Shown: positions 10,504 through 23,931 of the stretch, one piece after another
Layout: each line of letters begins with the position of its first letter
How positions within the stretch are numbered: the first letter of the stretch is position 1
From: Neodiprion pinetum
Taxonomy: Eukaryota > Arthropoda > Insecta > Hymenoptera > Diprionidae
Length of the DNA: 64,000 nucleotides
Reading direction: 5' to 3'
Assembly: GCF_021155775.2 (NCBI RefSeq)
Contig: NC_060233.1
Location: 1,426,001 to 1,490,000 of the forward strand
Notes under the pieces: generated by a model
Databases searched by the model: none
What the model was told of the DNA's origin: nothing
The model's input: the letters and a program-made list of their open reading frames with translations, nothing else
Position numbers and translations under genes: made by a program

Positions 10504-13500
10504 AGGAACTATATTCCAACCTTGGACTCGACGTTGTGCATAGTATACGATCGCGTCATTAGAATGATTCCAATGCATTACTTGCTGATGCAGTCGTCGG
10601 GCGCATATAATATGTAAGTTGGAAATAATAACAGCGTACGCTGCGACTGCACAGCGAATACGAATAGGGGAAGAGGCGAAGAGGGGAAAGAATAAACGGA
10701 GGTGGAGGAGGAGGAGAAGCAGACCGCGATTGCGAGTCGGTCGTACGTATAAATAAATATATATGCATTTATATATGTATGTATATACGAGGGTTGTGTC
10801 AATTCAAATCTATGCGTATAATGTAACTATACCTACTTTATACATACGTATATACGTATGCAGTGATGGATAAAGATCCTTCGCCGATTTCATTTCATTC
10901 CGACGGAGAATCGTAGTATACCATATACCTTATACCTTATACCTTATATATGCACATAATATAACCCCGGTAAGATGTCGTTGTGATATTGTCTACGGGA
11001 AAATATACCATGTCATTCTCGTTCCTGTATGCAATAAAAATATATACTTATTGTACATTTTATTGCTAAGGACGAACTATAGTTCTACGCTACTGCGACT
11101 CTATATCGCATGTATCGTCTGGTTTCGTCGCCGGGAAATCCTGTGTTTACCAAAATATTATATCACGTATATGGAAAAGTAGAATCTCTTGCGCTGGTTT
11201 AATGTTCGGACAATTTCAACGAATTTCTTTGTTTTCTGATTCTTTTTGTCATTTTTTTTTTTTTTTTGTTTTTCTTTATTTCTTACGTAGAATTTCCGCT
11301 TGCAATGTAAATCCGAATTATACCCGCGGCTTTTAGGACATATTTTTTATCCCCAGTTTGAAACCGAAACGGAGAAAAACATTCTCTGAATTCTGATATA
11401 AGTAAAACTCGAATTCGTGAAAGAGTAATTGAGGTTATATTTCCATATTCCTATAAGAGTACAGAGGAGAAACTCGGTATTGTATTATGGAAGAGGAAGA
11501 GAATTTATTATTTAGACTTTCGGAATACTTGATTATACAAATGATTCTGCTGAAGTTATGAAATCCGTATGCTTTATTGATTCAATGAATTCTTTCTAGC
11601 TCTGTGCTAAAAGATACTTTCATATTCATTCGTTCGTCTATGTTATGCAGGCCGCACCACGTATACGTACATTGTTCACTCGCGTTTCCTGTTTTTCTTC
11701 CAGACATTATCGTTAACTTTATATCTACTCTTCATGGTCTTCAACAACAGTTTGTTACGGTTTTCTAAGAATGTAAATCGTTAGCGTACGAATATTATAT
11801 ATTCCGATAGACGAACAATTCCGTGCCGATTTTTAACCGAATCGCAAGATATTCATGTCCGGTGGACTTTGTTCTTTTTTTTTTTTTTCAGGCAAACGCA
11901 CACCTACGCAATGGTTATTCAACGTATGGTATAACGTATACGGAATCGCGTCACTGCTGCAAGTGCAGGTTCACGATAAGGTGGAGTCAACCGTGCGGGA
12001 TGAGGTTAATAATAATACGTGTATTGTATAATTTTCATCATAATTCGCTGTTGGTATACAATCCGCGTTATAGATATGTATACATTTACATGTGTAGGTA
12101 TTTATGCGTTTGGGTATAATGCAGGAAAAATTACGGTTTCGCATTCATGAGCGACCACCACCAACAACCACAACCAATGTCAGTGTCGTCTAATATGTAT
12201 TTTACACAATGCGAAATGACGGTATACGCAAATTTACCTTGAAATCAATTTTATATCCCGATCAAAATAAGAAGAATAACAACGGGAAGAGTTATTTCGC
12301 TGAAAAATGTGAAATGATATTTTGATCAAACCGTAATAAACTGAATGTGCACAATTATATATGCACATATCAACGCAAGGGGTACAGAGATACGTTGTCC
12401 GGTTATCTGAAGGGCAGATGCAGATGAGTATGGGGAGGGAAAAAAATGAATGGAAAGAAGAAAAAAAAACAACCATATTTGAAAGAGAAAACAAAAAAAA
12501 AAAAAAAAAAAAAAAATGAAACACACGCGAACCTAAAACGAAAAAATCAATTCCATTTGTCATTTGACAAAAGCGGCTCGAGCACCGATCGGGACGGGCT
12601 GCAAACACGCTCGGTGAGCATAAAAAAACATGGCCACCGCCGACGCGCGTGTGGGATTAAAATACTAGAGGGGTGACACACGGGTGACGCAGGGGTGCCA
12701 ACCAATATAACCTGCAGCAACCCCCGCGTCCAGATAGTCCGGGGCTGCTACGCCGAGGGGGGGCCCTTTTCGCAAATATACCTACCTACCGACGAGTTAT
12801 ATGTGTTTCCGTTACGCCAAAACTGGACGACCTCAATGCCGAGGGTGGCTTGCAGGTCCCGGATGACAGAAAGTCTATAACGGGCCATCGATACCCTAGA
12901 TATAGACTTATGTACAACTATCTATTCGTATATAGATTTAGACGAATTTTGCTTAATACAAGCATGATGTAAGAAAATTGAACTGAAAACCGATTATCGC
13001 TCAGTCTGCAGCGCGTGTCCAAGATGACGTCACGGAAATGTAACATGGCGCTCATGTATCTGACAGCTGACACCGCGTGAATAGGTTACTTTAGGTTACT
13101 TATTTAGTTTCGTATATTCTGTTCGCTGAAAATGCCAGTTTGTTTAGTCGAAAGTTGTCAAAATCGTTCAATACTATTTTAGTACAGTTCTCTTTTAGAT
13201 CGAGCTTATGTGCAAACCTGAACAGAGATTTATGAAAAAGAAAGAACTATTTTCAAAGAGTGAGTTGTTATTTACGTTTGAATTTGGCGCCCATATGACG
13301 TCACGTTGGATATGTATTCCGATTGTGATCGTGGGACGTTATTGCTGCACAGGATCGACTCGGGTCGGTGTTCTGACGTAGTTTTCATTAACTCGGCAAG
13401 CGGAAGAAGAAGCGTCATAGTTGAAGCTTGTGCGCGTGGACATACCACTTGGAATCCTCGTTCCACTTGATCGGAATTTTATTCTCGTCGCGCAGGCGAC

Positions 13501-13642
13501 TCCTCTCTTTCCCGCAGACGAATTTTCCTCTTCGTTCGGAAAATCTCGTGACGGACTAATTGTCCACCATGCAGCGGTGTATCTGAGAGAAAGAAAACGC
13601 TTTTAGGCATGGTTTAAAATTTCAAAATTTACGAACCAGGAT

Positions 13643-13706
13643 CGTGATCGTTTGTAAATCATTCTTTGGCCTTGTAAGGTCATGTGTAAATTTCCAAACG
13701 ATCACG
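13643..13706. repeat. Short hairpin-forming inverted repeat
   Basis: Perfect 12-base arms CGTGATCGTTTG (13643-13654) and its complement (13695-13706) flank a 40-base loop. The loop itself contains the palindromic GGCCTTGTAAGGTC (13668-13681). It may be a small degraded element or an RNA hairpin; no function can be assigned. Confidence 0.5.
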
Positions 13707-14595
13707 GTGTGTGAAAATTTCATCATCGATACGATGTGCGCTGGAGTTGACGAAGTGCGGTATCGAAATCAGGTTCATGGTTTTTGAGATGCGATGCGGG
13801 GTGGTGCGCAGATATGGTAGGTATGTACCTAACTCTTGTTCCGAGTCGATTGTGACTGGCTGTCGCATTATACTATCGGGTACCCTTTACACACAAGCAA
13901 ACGTCGCCACGTTGCGTTGCAATCCACGCACACAAAGACCGCGCGAAATGTATCTCATAAATACATTTGCAACTTGAATTGCTGCGTTGAATGGTTAATC
14001 ACTCGAACATAGCGTCTGCATGTCTATCTACAACCACGCCGTCGCTGCTCTCCTTCCTCCTATCCGCGTACGATTGGCGTTGTTATTATCTCGCTTCAAA
14101 TTACAGATGAAAATTTTGTTGCCCGGTTATTATACATCCGGAAAGTGTTTCAGGCCGCTAGGTTGCCGAGGATTCCACTCTCTCTTTATACCTCCAGGTA
14201 GGTCGGCAATATTCTCTTGTACCGTATCGTGCAACGGGATGAATTGTTGCCAGTGATAACATCCCAGGTAAAAATGATGGTCGACTATCGCGGAAACTCG
14301 GTATTCATCGATCATACTTCGATTTTTTGCTTGTGTAGGCGGGCTTTTCGATTCCCTTTCCCTCACCCCGTTTGCCTGCACATACCGATCCGATGCCCAC
14401 ACGCGGTTTACGTCGGCGTAATTAAAAGCGTTGTAATGTCAGCATATATGCCTGTATCATCGGATTTACAACACTGGGACACACCGCCTCCTCGTTCCTA
14501 TAGGCGTCCACGTACGTAGGTATATCGGTGCCCGTAACCTCCGCCCCGTTGTGTTAACGCACGTTGGGAATTATTTGGCATCCTCCGAAAACAAC

Positions 14596-14632
14596 CGACC
14601 AACCAACCAACCAACCAACCAACCAACCAACC
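14596..14632. repeat. (AACC)n tetranucleotide repeat
   Basis: About nine tandem units after an imperfect first unit. Confidence 0.9.
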
Positions 14633-14722
14633 TGCACACCCTTACAGCAGATAGTGACCCACTGTACACGCACGTCGATTCGTATAACCCGCCTATAATC
14701 GTCGGAGATGTGTGTCTGTCCG

Positions 14723-14753
14723 ACTACCCTACCCTACCCTATCCTACCCTACG
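14723..14753. repeat. (CCCTA)n short tandem repeat
   Basis: About six units of CCCTA with one CCTAT variant. The complement reads TAGGG, a one-base-shuffled relative of the insect telomere unit TTAGG, but the tract is too short to call telomeric. Confidence 0.7.
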
Positions 14754-15229
14754 CAGGTGGGTCACGGCCCGCGCCACACGAGTATGTTTGCGATTGATTT
14801 GTCCGCTCTCTTCGTTCCTCGGTCCCCTTTTTCCCCCTAACCGAACCGTGCATTTCAAAATTTTCCCCCATTGCCGAACGAATTATCAGCCTCAACCCTC
14901 TCGGTCAACGTTTTTGTTATTCGCGAAACGTTGGGGGGTGGCACCCACGAATTTTTGCGTCGATAGTATATTTATATGCGTCATTGTGCGCGCGCGTGTG
15001 TGTCAGGGTGCCTATGCACGTGTATCGTATGTCTGTGAGGCGAACTCTCCACGCTCAGAGCTCTTTTGCTAATGCTGGCTTGATGCTCGTTCGTCAGCAT
15101 TGTGCCTCCCTTGTACAACCTGTATAGTATGTAACGGCACGGTGTGAAAAAGATGTAACTCGAGGCAGTGGCTTGTAGTATACCTATACTATACCTATAG
15201 GTACATGTATTATACGTATGGAGAGATTA

Positions 15230-16012
15230 GGGTGGTCCTTAATAGGGTTGTTTTGAAATTTTTATGCTCCTAGGGGATTAAACGCTGTCAAATTGATAAA
15301 ATAAAAAGCATTACAAAAAATCCCCGAAAATTTGACCTCTCTATGTATATCAACTCTGACAATGATATAGTCCAGTCCGCTTTGTGATCAAATGACACGG
15401 GACAAACGTTTTTTTGTTCTTCGAAATTTTCATCGGTCGTTCACAATGGAAATTATATTTTTTTTTAGAGAATTGTAATCAGGTCAGAATGTCAACCAAG
15501 ATTCAAATTTTCAGATGTTTTTTTAGATCTACTTATCGATCAGTACTAGTAGAAAATAAGTTTTGATTTTTGTTTATTGTACAATCAGGTTTTGGAATAA
15601 TGTAATTGCATTTGGTAACCAACAAGAAATATGCAACATATTTTATAACACGATTGTTCATTTCGTAGCTATACTTGACAGAATGATAATTTTATATAAA
15701 TTAAACTTTGAACGTCAATTAACGTATGAACTCTTTCATCTACGAATTCAATGCATCCGAGCTTCTTTGCAGAGCGTTCAATTGTCTACAGAAATATGTA
15801 TTTTCCATTAAAGTCGGTATATTCGTCATAATGACTCAAGTTTTTCCCATTTCATTTCCACAAGATACTTCCATGACAAAGCGGACTATCCTACAATTAT
15901 ATCTCTTATAGAGAGCTCAAATTTTTAGGGATTTTTTTTTCCATCAATTTGTACGCATTTAAGCCCCTGGGAGTACAATAATTCAGAAACAACCCTATTA
16001 AAAGAACCACCC
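15230..16012. repeat. TIR element, family D, with TA target duplication (783 bp)
   Basis: The left end GGGTGGTCCTTAATAGGGTT matches the complement of the right end (GGGTGGTTCTTTTAATAGGG, then GTTGTTT), and the repeat continues about 60 bp through CTCC(T/C)AGGGG. TA flanks the element at 15228-15229 and 16013-16014. A further inverted block AGTCCGCTTTGT lies 144 bp from the left end and 125 bp from the right end. The interior is AT-rich and non-coding. Likely a non-autonomous Tc1/mariner-type element, related through its termini to the element at 40915-41572. Confidence 0.85.
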
Positions 16013-16542
16013 TAGTACAGATATATATAGAACATAACAGAGCAGAAATATAACCAGGTGGGAAAGAAAAGGAGAGAGAGAGGTAGAGAGAAGGAAAAGG
16101 AGAAGGAGAACGAGGCAGAGTGGTTTGTGAATTATTTCACGTATAATATGGTTAAAAATTACAAAGTTTAATATTAAATAATTCATTTTAATACTAGCGT
16201 TTCTACTCGGTGTGCGCAACGCGCGCGCGTTCGTTCTGTTCGCGAGCTTCCCGCGCCCAGGGGGCGGTCATAAATTCGTAAAGTTAATAAATATCTAATG
16301 GATGCTGCTTTGTAGCTGCTCGACCGTATACCTATACATGTATTATATATATATATATAATATATGTATACATATATATTTATACGTGTGCATTTATGTG
16401 TACATACAGTATAGTTCATGTAATAGTATAGGCTTTACTTTGCGATGCACGGCAGAGGATGAGGTGTAGGAGGAGAAGCAAGACGAGGGGAGGGGGAGGC
16501 TTGGCAACCAACCTATATATACATACATATATATATACATAC

Positions 16543-16630
<88 letters not shown>

Positions 16631-19138
16631 GTATATGTATATGTACCTATACCTACTCTCTCTTGGCCGTTCGATTTCCTGAAAATTTAACGAATGATAT
16701 TTTAGTTAGACGCGCCTTGCGTCCTACAACCTCCCCTACAGCCACATGCTTGGATAATAATTTTCCAAGTATAGATATTTGTCATTCCTGATGTATGTCG
16801 ACGTAGGTAAGAAAGACAATGTTGTATAACTAATGTTATAAATAATAATAATATAAAGAAATCGAGTCAATTAATTTGCTACGATATCCTGGACCGAATT
16901 TAGGACCCAAATCGTATGTCGTATGACACCAACATCCCAACGATTCCATTGTGTGAATTATTAGAAGAGTAAGAATTTAATTGATACAGAAAATAAAATT
17001 AAATAGTCATTTTTCATACAATTGAAGTAGTTATTCATGTTTCTCGCGCTTGTTGGCAACTAAAAATTATGAAAATAATGTCGGTCGTGAAACGTCATCT
17101 TTTTTCTCCCAGCCGGCGATGCGCGAGTGACCAGACCAAATAAAATCAGAAAAGGAAGGCAAAACTGGTGGTTTTTATTACAGTCTTGTGTAGCAGAACT
17201 GGAATCGCGGCTAAACCAGTCGGACCACAAACAATAATTAAATCGAGTTGGTCGGGGAGGAGAGGAGCGGAGAGTATAGAAGAGGAGAGGAGAGAGTAGG
17301 TGCAAGCCTGTGCTCCGCGATCCATAAAAATGTCGGAGGTTTTGAGCGACGGGCGGAAGCCGGTAGATGGACAAGGCCAATTGTTTATATTACCCCAACT
17401 AACAATGGAAAATTCAACTAATATCACGTAGGTAGGATAGGTAGGTAGGTAGGTAGGTATAATGTCGTTTATACATATTACATATACCAACCTACCTACG
17501 TATCCTAGTTATACCTCTATATTGTACTATCGACGCACGTGTGTTACATATTATAATATACGTGGGGATACGTATGTTTGAGGATAGGTTATGTGTAAGG
17601 TACCTATAATATGCGAGGAGAAACAGGCATCACTATACACATGACGATATAGTACCTTGTACAGCAGGTCTGCGTTATTTTCAAGAATTCAAGCGTATCG
17701 TTTGATATGCTAATGTCGGTATTTTTTCATTTCCGCTCGCCTGATCTCGCGGTGCTGCTGCTGCTGCTGCTGGTGCTGCTGATGATGTATGTAGGTCTAT
17801 GCACAATTGGCTGCCACGACAGAGAACCAGAGAGAGCTTTACAGAGGCGGAGAAAGAGAGGGAGGGAGGAAAGCCAAAGAGGGGCAGGGGGCAAAACAGA
17901 GTGCAAAGGTCCGATAGGTGTACGATGTACCTGCACACAGCTCGCATGGCACCCACGTTGCGGTATACGCTAATCATTAACTCTCGACTACCACACTACA
18001 ATAATCCAACCACTGTTTCCATATCATTGACTTCCAGTCGCGCGCGGGAAATTAATGCAGGGGTTGCCGGTTCGCTCTGCACGGATTCTGATCCTCCTTA
18101 TTTCATCGTCCCGATGCTGAAACTTTTCTAGAGACCACGTATAAGAGACCAAATTAACCGGAGTCGTGACCATTCGGCTATCTGGTCTATCCCAAGGTTC
18201 GTAGATAGTCGAACGGATAAGGGACGAGGTCTGTGCATGAGGAATTTTTCGTAGGAACAAAAATGGCGATTGCATTTTCGCACTGTAGTATAAAAACTAC
18301 ACACCATACGCAAATTTGAAAAAGAAAACAAAAATGGGAACCATGCGAGGACCTTGAAGAGACCAAGTCAACTACTATCCGTGACACGCGTTCGTCGTGA
18401 TTTCCGTGGGTGGTTGGCACTGGGCGAGCATCGGCATCCGGTGGAAGCGTATTCATATATATCGTTCGAAAATTGGTCGATTTTATTTGAAAACCGTTGG
18501 TGGTTCCGTCCGCGCCGCGGTGGTGATTCGGTAGTAAACGCGTTACGCTGACGATGATCATAATTCGGTACCCTGGACGCCTACTCTGCCGGTGTGGACA
18601 GTGAGCAGCCATCTGTAACTGTGCACGTTGTGTGTTTATACATACCTGTATATGTACACGGGGATGGGATGAAATGGAATGGGATACATGCGTGTCTCTG
18701 TAATCTGTAGGGTATAATGTGTATGGATGTATTATGCATACACGTTCAGGTTATGGTCCTGGACACGCATATAATATGCGGTCGTTTTGCCGTCTGCTAT
18801 GTAGTATACCTACCTACCTACCTACCTACCTCCGCACCCTTCAAACATCGGCCCGAGCTAACGACGTTTTCCACTCCCGTTATCAAATATTCGAAATCAT
18901 TCGACAGGATTGTGCATTTTGATTCGATACTAGATTACCTTGCTGCGTTGTCGAGCATCGCTCTATTCCACACGTTCCACAATCAATGTCTACGTGAAAC
19001 GCAACTCAAAGTGTAACCGAGTAGCCTCAGTGACTGGTCATTCTTTGTATGCATCACCGGCAGAGCGGATAGTCGTCGTGGACCGTAAATCACTTCTCAG
19101 ATTTGAATTAAAGTGACTTGACACCCTTGGTGTGAGTG
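16013..19138. other. Gene-free stretch
   Basis: No recognised gene. Contains a GC patch at 16205-16265, a very long TA/GTAT tract (16514), (GTAG)n/(CTAC)n runs (17436-17459, 18808-18831), purine-rich DNA (17250-17300 and 17820-17900) and a GCT run (17753-17781). Frames over these are compositional artefacts. Confidence 0.5.
16514..16650. repeat. Long (TA)n / (CATA)n compound microsatellite
   Basis: Roughly 135 bp of (TA)n with CATA and GTATA interruptions, including an uninterrupted TA core of about 60 bp. It is the longest microsatellite in the window and self-complementary, so it can extrude cruciforms. Confidence 0.95.
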
Positions 19139-19698
19139 AAGGAGTGGGACGCCGTTAAAGTTCCAAATTATTTGGTGGCGAAACTTGAAATAGGGAAATC
19201 AAACTTTGAAGAAACAACAAAGTTTCGAATGGTTGGAAAACCGACGGATCAAAGTTCCGGTATGCAAGATTGCGAAAATTCAAGTTACGATAGAACAAAG
19301 TTTCGAAAAGTAAGGTTTCGATGGAGTGAAATTTCGAAAGTTAAAATATAATCAGGCCGCGTAGTTTACTGGGCGAGTGGGTGTAAAAAATCAGAAACAC
19401 CGAAAACCCGAACGTAAAAATATCGATAATCCAAAACAAAGAAAGATCAAAGCGGTGAAATTTCACCAAACCCAAAATTCACGGAACTGAAAATCACCGA
19501 ACATTCGGATCTTTGAATTTTCTCACCTTCACACTTTCGGAACTTTAACTCGTCGGAGTCACGCCGTTTCGGCATTTTGTCCATTCGGAAGTTTGAACGT
19601 TGGATTTCGGACCATTCGAATCTTTGGTGTTTTGTCAAAGTTCGATAACTCTACTTTAGGTTTCGCCACAAATAAAATCGCAATTTCAACCCCGCCCC
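19139..19698 (+). repeat. Foldback element, family A, copy 2
   Basis: An inverted, diverged copy of 73-679. Its left arm (ATTTGGTGGCGAAACTTGAA...) is matched by the reverse complement of its right arm (TTTGTGGCGAAACCTAAAG...). The hinge CGTAGTTTACTGGGCGAG lies near 19358-19375. The right end GGGGCGGGGTTGA (minus-strand reading) matches the end of copy 1; the left end seems slightly truncated. No coding capacity. Confidence 0.7.
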
Positions 19699-21722
19699 GC
19701 AGAAGGAACCTAAACAGTGGCGGTAACTTTCGCACAGTTGGCTTCCGTTAATTCAATCAATTATATAACATACGCACACATCAACGGATTTCCGTCTCGT
19801 TTTTCGATCCTAGGCGTGCATGCATCGCTCCCTCTGCGGTGATAGGGAAAGTGGGAAAGTGCGAGTTTCGTCCTGCGGGTGGCGGTATACACCTACGCGA
19901 GGGGTCCAGTTTGGTTTAAATTCTCTTCTGTCACCGCAAACATGCATAATGCAGCCGAGCCGCGCGTGTAAACTCAGCTGTATCGACACGCAGCAACACC
20001 GGCAACACCAGCATCAGCAGCAGCAGCTTCGGCAGCAACAGCACCGCGGTGTCGACCGCTAAATACAAAAATCCCCAACCACCTGTACGCGCTCCGGGAA
20101 CGACGTGTGTTCCCCCAAGTTAATTACGGCATAATTGCGGTCGACATTTTGCCGTTTCGCGGCCGAAAGCCATTTCTCTCTGTGCCTGTCCTACGCGCTT
20201 TCCATCTACACGTACGAATTCTTTCGATCTTTTACGCGAGCCTTGTTATACCGCGGTACAAACCGAAACCACAATCATCGGCACTGACATTCTCCGATCG
20301 GAATTCGTGATCGGTAGATTTTTGTAAATACAATTTGTCGTATTGTTTTAATTCTGGTTTCATACTCTCAACGTTTTGTGGAAAATTACATCGGTCAACA
20401 CGAATTTTCAGTTTCGGTTCGAGATGTGAAAATTTCGATTACATCTACGTAGGTAAATAACAAATGAAGAAACAGTTTTATTAGATGAAGTTTGTTTTTG
20501 TAGAAACCAGAACGATGTTTAGGATCTTAAGAAGAATTACATATTTTCACAAACATTTATTGTAAATAACGACTGAGCAAACTTCAGTTTCGTACTTAAA
20601 TCACGTTCACTCAAAAATAATAATTAATAATAAATTAGAAACGTAAAAAAGTTGATAAACAAAGTTTAAAAATGAATATTTTTCGTACTTCTCGTATCAA
20701 ACCTCAAACGTAATCCTCCCATCATTTTCTCATCGTACCGTCCTTGATAACTTTAATAACGATAAAGTCCATCACATCTTTGTGAAATCGCTTTTTTTCC
20801 GAACAGGCACCCATATTAGCTATCAACCAGAAACTCGTCTCGACAAACTTGACAAGTAACAAATAAAGGTCTTACTTATTATTCGATGTATAGAATCTAA
20901 ATTTATTTATCTCAATAGAAACTCGAATTATTTTTTTTTTTTCCTCGACTTGTGTCATCGAGTGGCCAGAATTCGAGTATCGTTCGGTTATATTTCTCTT
21001 TCAAAGATATGTGGATAGGTCTCGATTTTGGAATTCAGTAGATGTCTTCTCCTAATCTATCTTTCTTTATTCTTCTTTCCATGCCTATCGATGTTGAGAG
21101 TCCCGACGGTGGTGGTAGTGATGGTGGTACGATATTGACCAAAGATGGAAATATACTGTAATTAAACAGCGTAATTACGAGTACATCTCCCCTCACAGTC
21201 CAGCCTACTTCCTCTCTTGACGTCCGCGTTTCTATTGTCATCAGCAATCGAATTTACAACGAATTACAGCGCGCCACAACTGTCGAAAAAGTGACACTTT
21301 ACTCGCAAGAATAGTAATTCATTAGAGTGTCTAGCGTCAAAGACATATAAAATTTCCTGACATTTTTCGATTTGTCAGACAACAGTAGACACTCTCCACG
21401 ACTCAGTTAAACCTAACGTTACTAACAAACTTACTTGTTTCACACAAATTAGTTAAAAATTAGACATCAGTTGTCTCCGTCGTAAGTTAAAGTAGTCCAA
21501 TTTTTCCTTCAGTTCAATATTGCTGAAAAATTCAATTACCGAACACAACCAGCAAACACTCCAATTTTGCGAAACTAATGGAAGATCAGGATCAGTCATT
21601 CTTCCGAATCTTAAATGATAGAAACATCGATCTAAGAGTATCGACTGTCTCTAGTACTTGTTTATATTTTTCATAAACTTCACACAGCGCTCAACATCGA
21701 TAATTTATCAATATTCAACATC

Positions 21723-21815
21723 CTCACAGAAAAAACCCTCAACTAATGCTAAATTCCGATAGGAAAAAAATTGAGCGTACGAATTCACCCTCAATTTGAG
21801 GGTTTTTTCTGTGAG
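21723..21815. repeat. Short perfect terminal inverted repeat (93 bp)
   Basis: Arms of 20 bases, CTCACAGAAAAAACCCTCAA at 21723-21742 and its exact complement at 21796-21815, enclose 53 bp. Perfect arms indicate a recent or selected structure; a micro-MITE is the simplest reading, and an RNA hairpin is the alternative. TC/GG flanks show no clear target duplication. Confidence 0.75.
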
Positions 21816-22048
21816 GGCAGTGAGGAAGAGAATGAAAAAAAAAAACCCCAAATATCTCCCGCTTTTTTCACACCCATGCAAATTCCCGTTCTTCCGGATT
21901 TCCTCGACATTCTGCCGGCACGCTGATTATCAGTCGAAGGACACCAAATGCGAGCATGCATTCGATTCCTCGAGGCCTGACCCCTGCAGCGGTGGCCGAA
22001 CGCCTGCGCATCGACACCCACCCTCCACGTCGACGTCGAATAATGCAT

Positions 22049-22091
22049 TAATATATATATATATATATATATGTATAATATATATATATAT
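22049..22091. repeat. (TA)n microsatellite
   Basis: TA run interrupted by a GTATAA unit; self-complementary. Confidence 0.9.
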
Positions 22092-23931
22092 GCACACACC
22101 GGTGTATGGAACACAATTAAGTAAATGAGCACAGGTTGTGTGTGCGCGATATAGATAGGCCCTATTATGCGTATTGATCTCTGCTTCTGCCGGTGCTGCT
22201 GCGCGACTCCGGTTACAACCTGCCTCCTCCTCCTGCCTGTTCTCCACACCGCCTTCTCTATTGCTCCCGATCCTACGACGCCCGGTCGGTCACTCACTCA
22301 CCACCAACACCACCACCACCTCCACCCTCGTGTTCCGGCGAACTCCTGCATTGTTCTCCTACGTCTAGTTATCCTCCTGTTCCCTCCTAGTTTCGCTGTC
22401 TAATGCGTTCGCGTTATAATACCCCGCAAACTAGGCACCGAGCGTTTTGATATACGTTGAATTAACGGTCTATCTGTGTGAATATCAGAGAAATTATACC
22501 TATGGTAAAGGAAAACTGTTAACTGTTGAAAAGAAGAGCGGAACTTTGTGTTTTCGCCTACTTGCTGGTCGTATTCTTTTTTTTTTTTTTTTTTTTTGCT
22601 ATTTTTGCTCGTACGCGTAGGAAAAAAGTGGAAAACTCAGGGAATTTCGAAAACAAAACTGACATTTTTATTCTGTCGATGATATAAACTCGTTTTTGGA
22701 CAATGTACTGTGTATATTACTTAATAATAATAATAACAACACTTTCTTTCGTTTTTTTCTTACGGAAAATCGCAGGCTGTTGTTTATAAACTGATAATCA
22801 GGCAGAAAGATACACACTAGATTATGTTGGAGGTATTGGCATTAACGTGTAAAAATAATTATATCAATCGCGGTGACATATTCCCGAAAGGTTAATGAAA
22901 AAATCTTACGTTCAGGCTGGAATACTTGAAAAAACCGTACGAACCCTGATTGTACCATTTGCGTAACGTTTAAATACACTGCATTGAAGACTACGAGTGA
23001 AACTATGAGTTGAAGATGGTTTTCTTATTCGTGGTGTGAATGTAGGGATGAAAAAGAAAATTGGAATCGATGCTAAACGCTTCTAGACCTTTCAGTCACA
23101 CAAGCCACTATAATGGCACCCTTTTTTCCACCGTTTTTTGGTATTTTTTTTTCTTCTTATATTCCATATAAAATCCTGAATTTTTTTGCATTTTCAGGTT
23201 AAAAAAATACTCAAAGGCTGGAACGATTGGGATTTTTTGTGAATTCCTGATTGTTTACAATTGTTATAAATAAAGATATGAAAAAAAAAGTATTTTCACG
23301 AATGTAATTCGTTAGCGGAGAAATTTGATAATACGCGTATGCTAAATACGCTTGGAATTCATTGGTTGAAAAACAGAGATCTGAGAGTGACCATTAAATT
23401 TAGAAAATTCAATACATATAGGGGTAGTTTTCACCCTTCCTTTGCATGTATATAGATAGTATTGGGGGTTGCATCTATTCTCGGACTAAGATCGTATTGT
23501 CTCAAAATAAATTTTGACATAAATATCATTCAAGAACACCATCTAAAACATTATTTATAATTTACCCCATTTTCGCTTCATTTTAGGGGTTGTTTTTAGT
23601 TTTATAAAATTTTTGACGTCACATTCGCGTTCAGTCTCGAAAAATACATAGAAAACGTATAATTGCACTTTCGTGGCAAGAAAAATTGCGTTACTGAAAG
23701 GGTTAATCATCGGCGCTAATAAACAATTAATTCGAGCGACTGAAAAATGCGTTAGAATTTATGAATCGTTTGATTGTTACAGATTCGAACGGCTCAAGGT
23801 CGTTCCATCAATCGAAACCATTAAAGATGAGACGCGTAACGTGGCAGGGGCGAGATCCGGAACGAAAAAATCGCTGAGGATATTCGAACAGGACTCTTCG
23901 TAATGCCGGTAAGTATTTAATGATATTTATG

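Larger units (their letters stand above)
10184..15229. other. Gene-free stretch of 5 kb
   Basis: No supportable gene. Contents: (GAT)n at 10437, poly-T and poly-A runs (11252-11267, 11876-11889, 12495-12516), a GC-richer patch at about 12570-12880, two palindromic CRE-type TGACGTCA sites (13025-13032 and 13296-13303), a hairpin at 13643-13706, (AACC)n at 14596 and (CCCTA)n at 14723. The 173-codon frame at 14551-15072 runs through the AACC repeat and has no domain. Confidence 0.5.
19699..23931. other. Gene-free stretch
   Basis: No recognised gene. About 19800-20300 is GC-richer and includes a CAG/CAA run (19989-20045) in an 80-codon frame (19820-20062) with a Gln/His-rich tail, not convincing as a gene. 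20300-21700 is strongly AT-rich with nothing recognised. Then follow a hairpin at 21723, (TA)n at 22049, a pyrimidine/CCA-rich patch (22190-22390), a poly-T run (22578-22599) and a third TGACGTCA palindrome at 23614-23621. Confidence 0.5.

Noticed and set aside
14551..15072. 173-codon plus-strand frame
   Set aside because: The frame is opened by the (AACC)n and (CCCTA)n repeats; the rest has no recognisable motif or splice context.
19820..20062. 80-codon frame with a Gln/His-rich tail
   Set aside because: Apart from a short CAG/CAA run there is no domain or family similarity, and no clear gene structure around it.
21791..22297. 168-codon minus-strand frame
   Set aside because: It crosses the (TA)n repeat and the hairpin; composition is repeat-driven and no family is recognisable.
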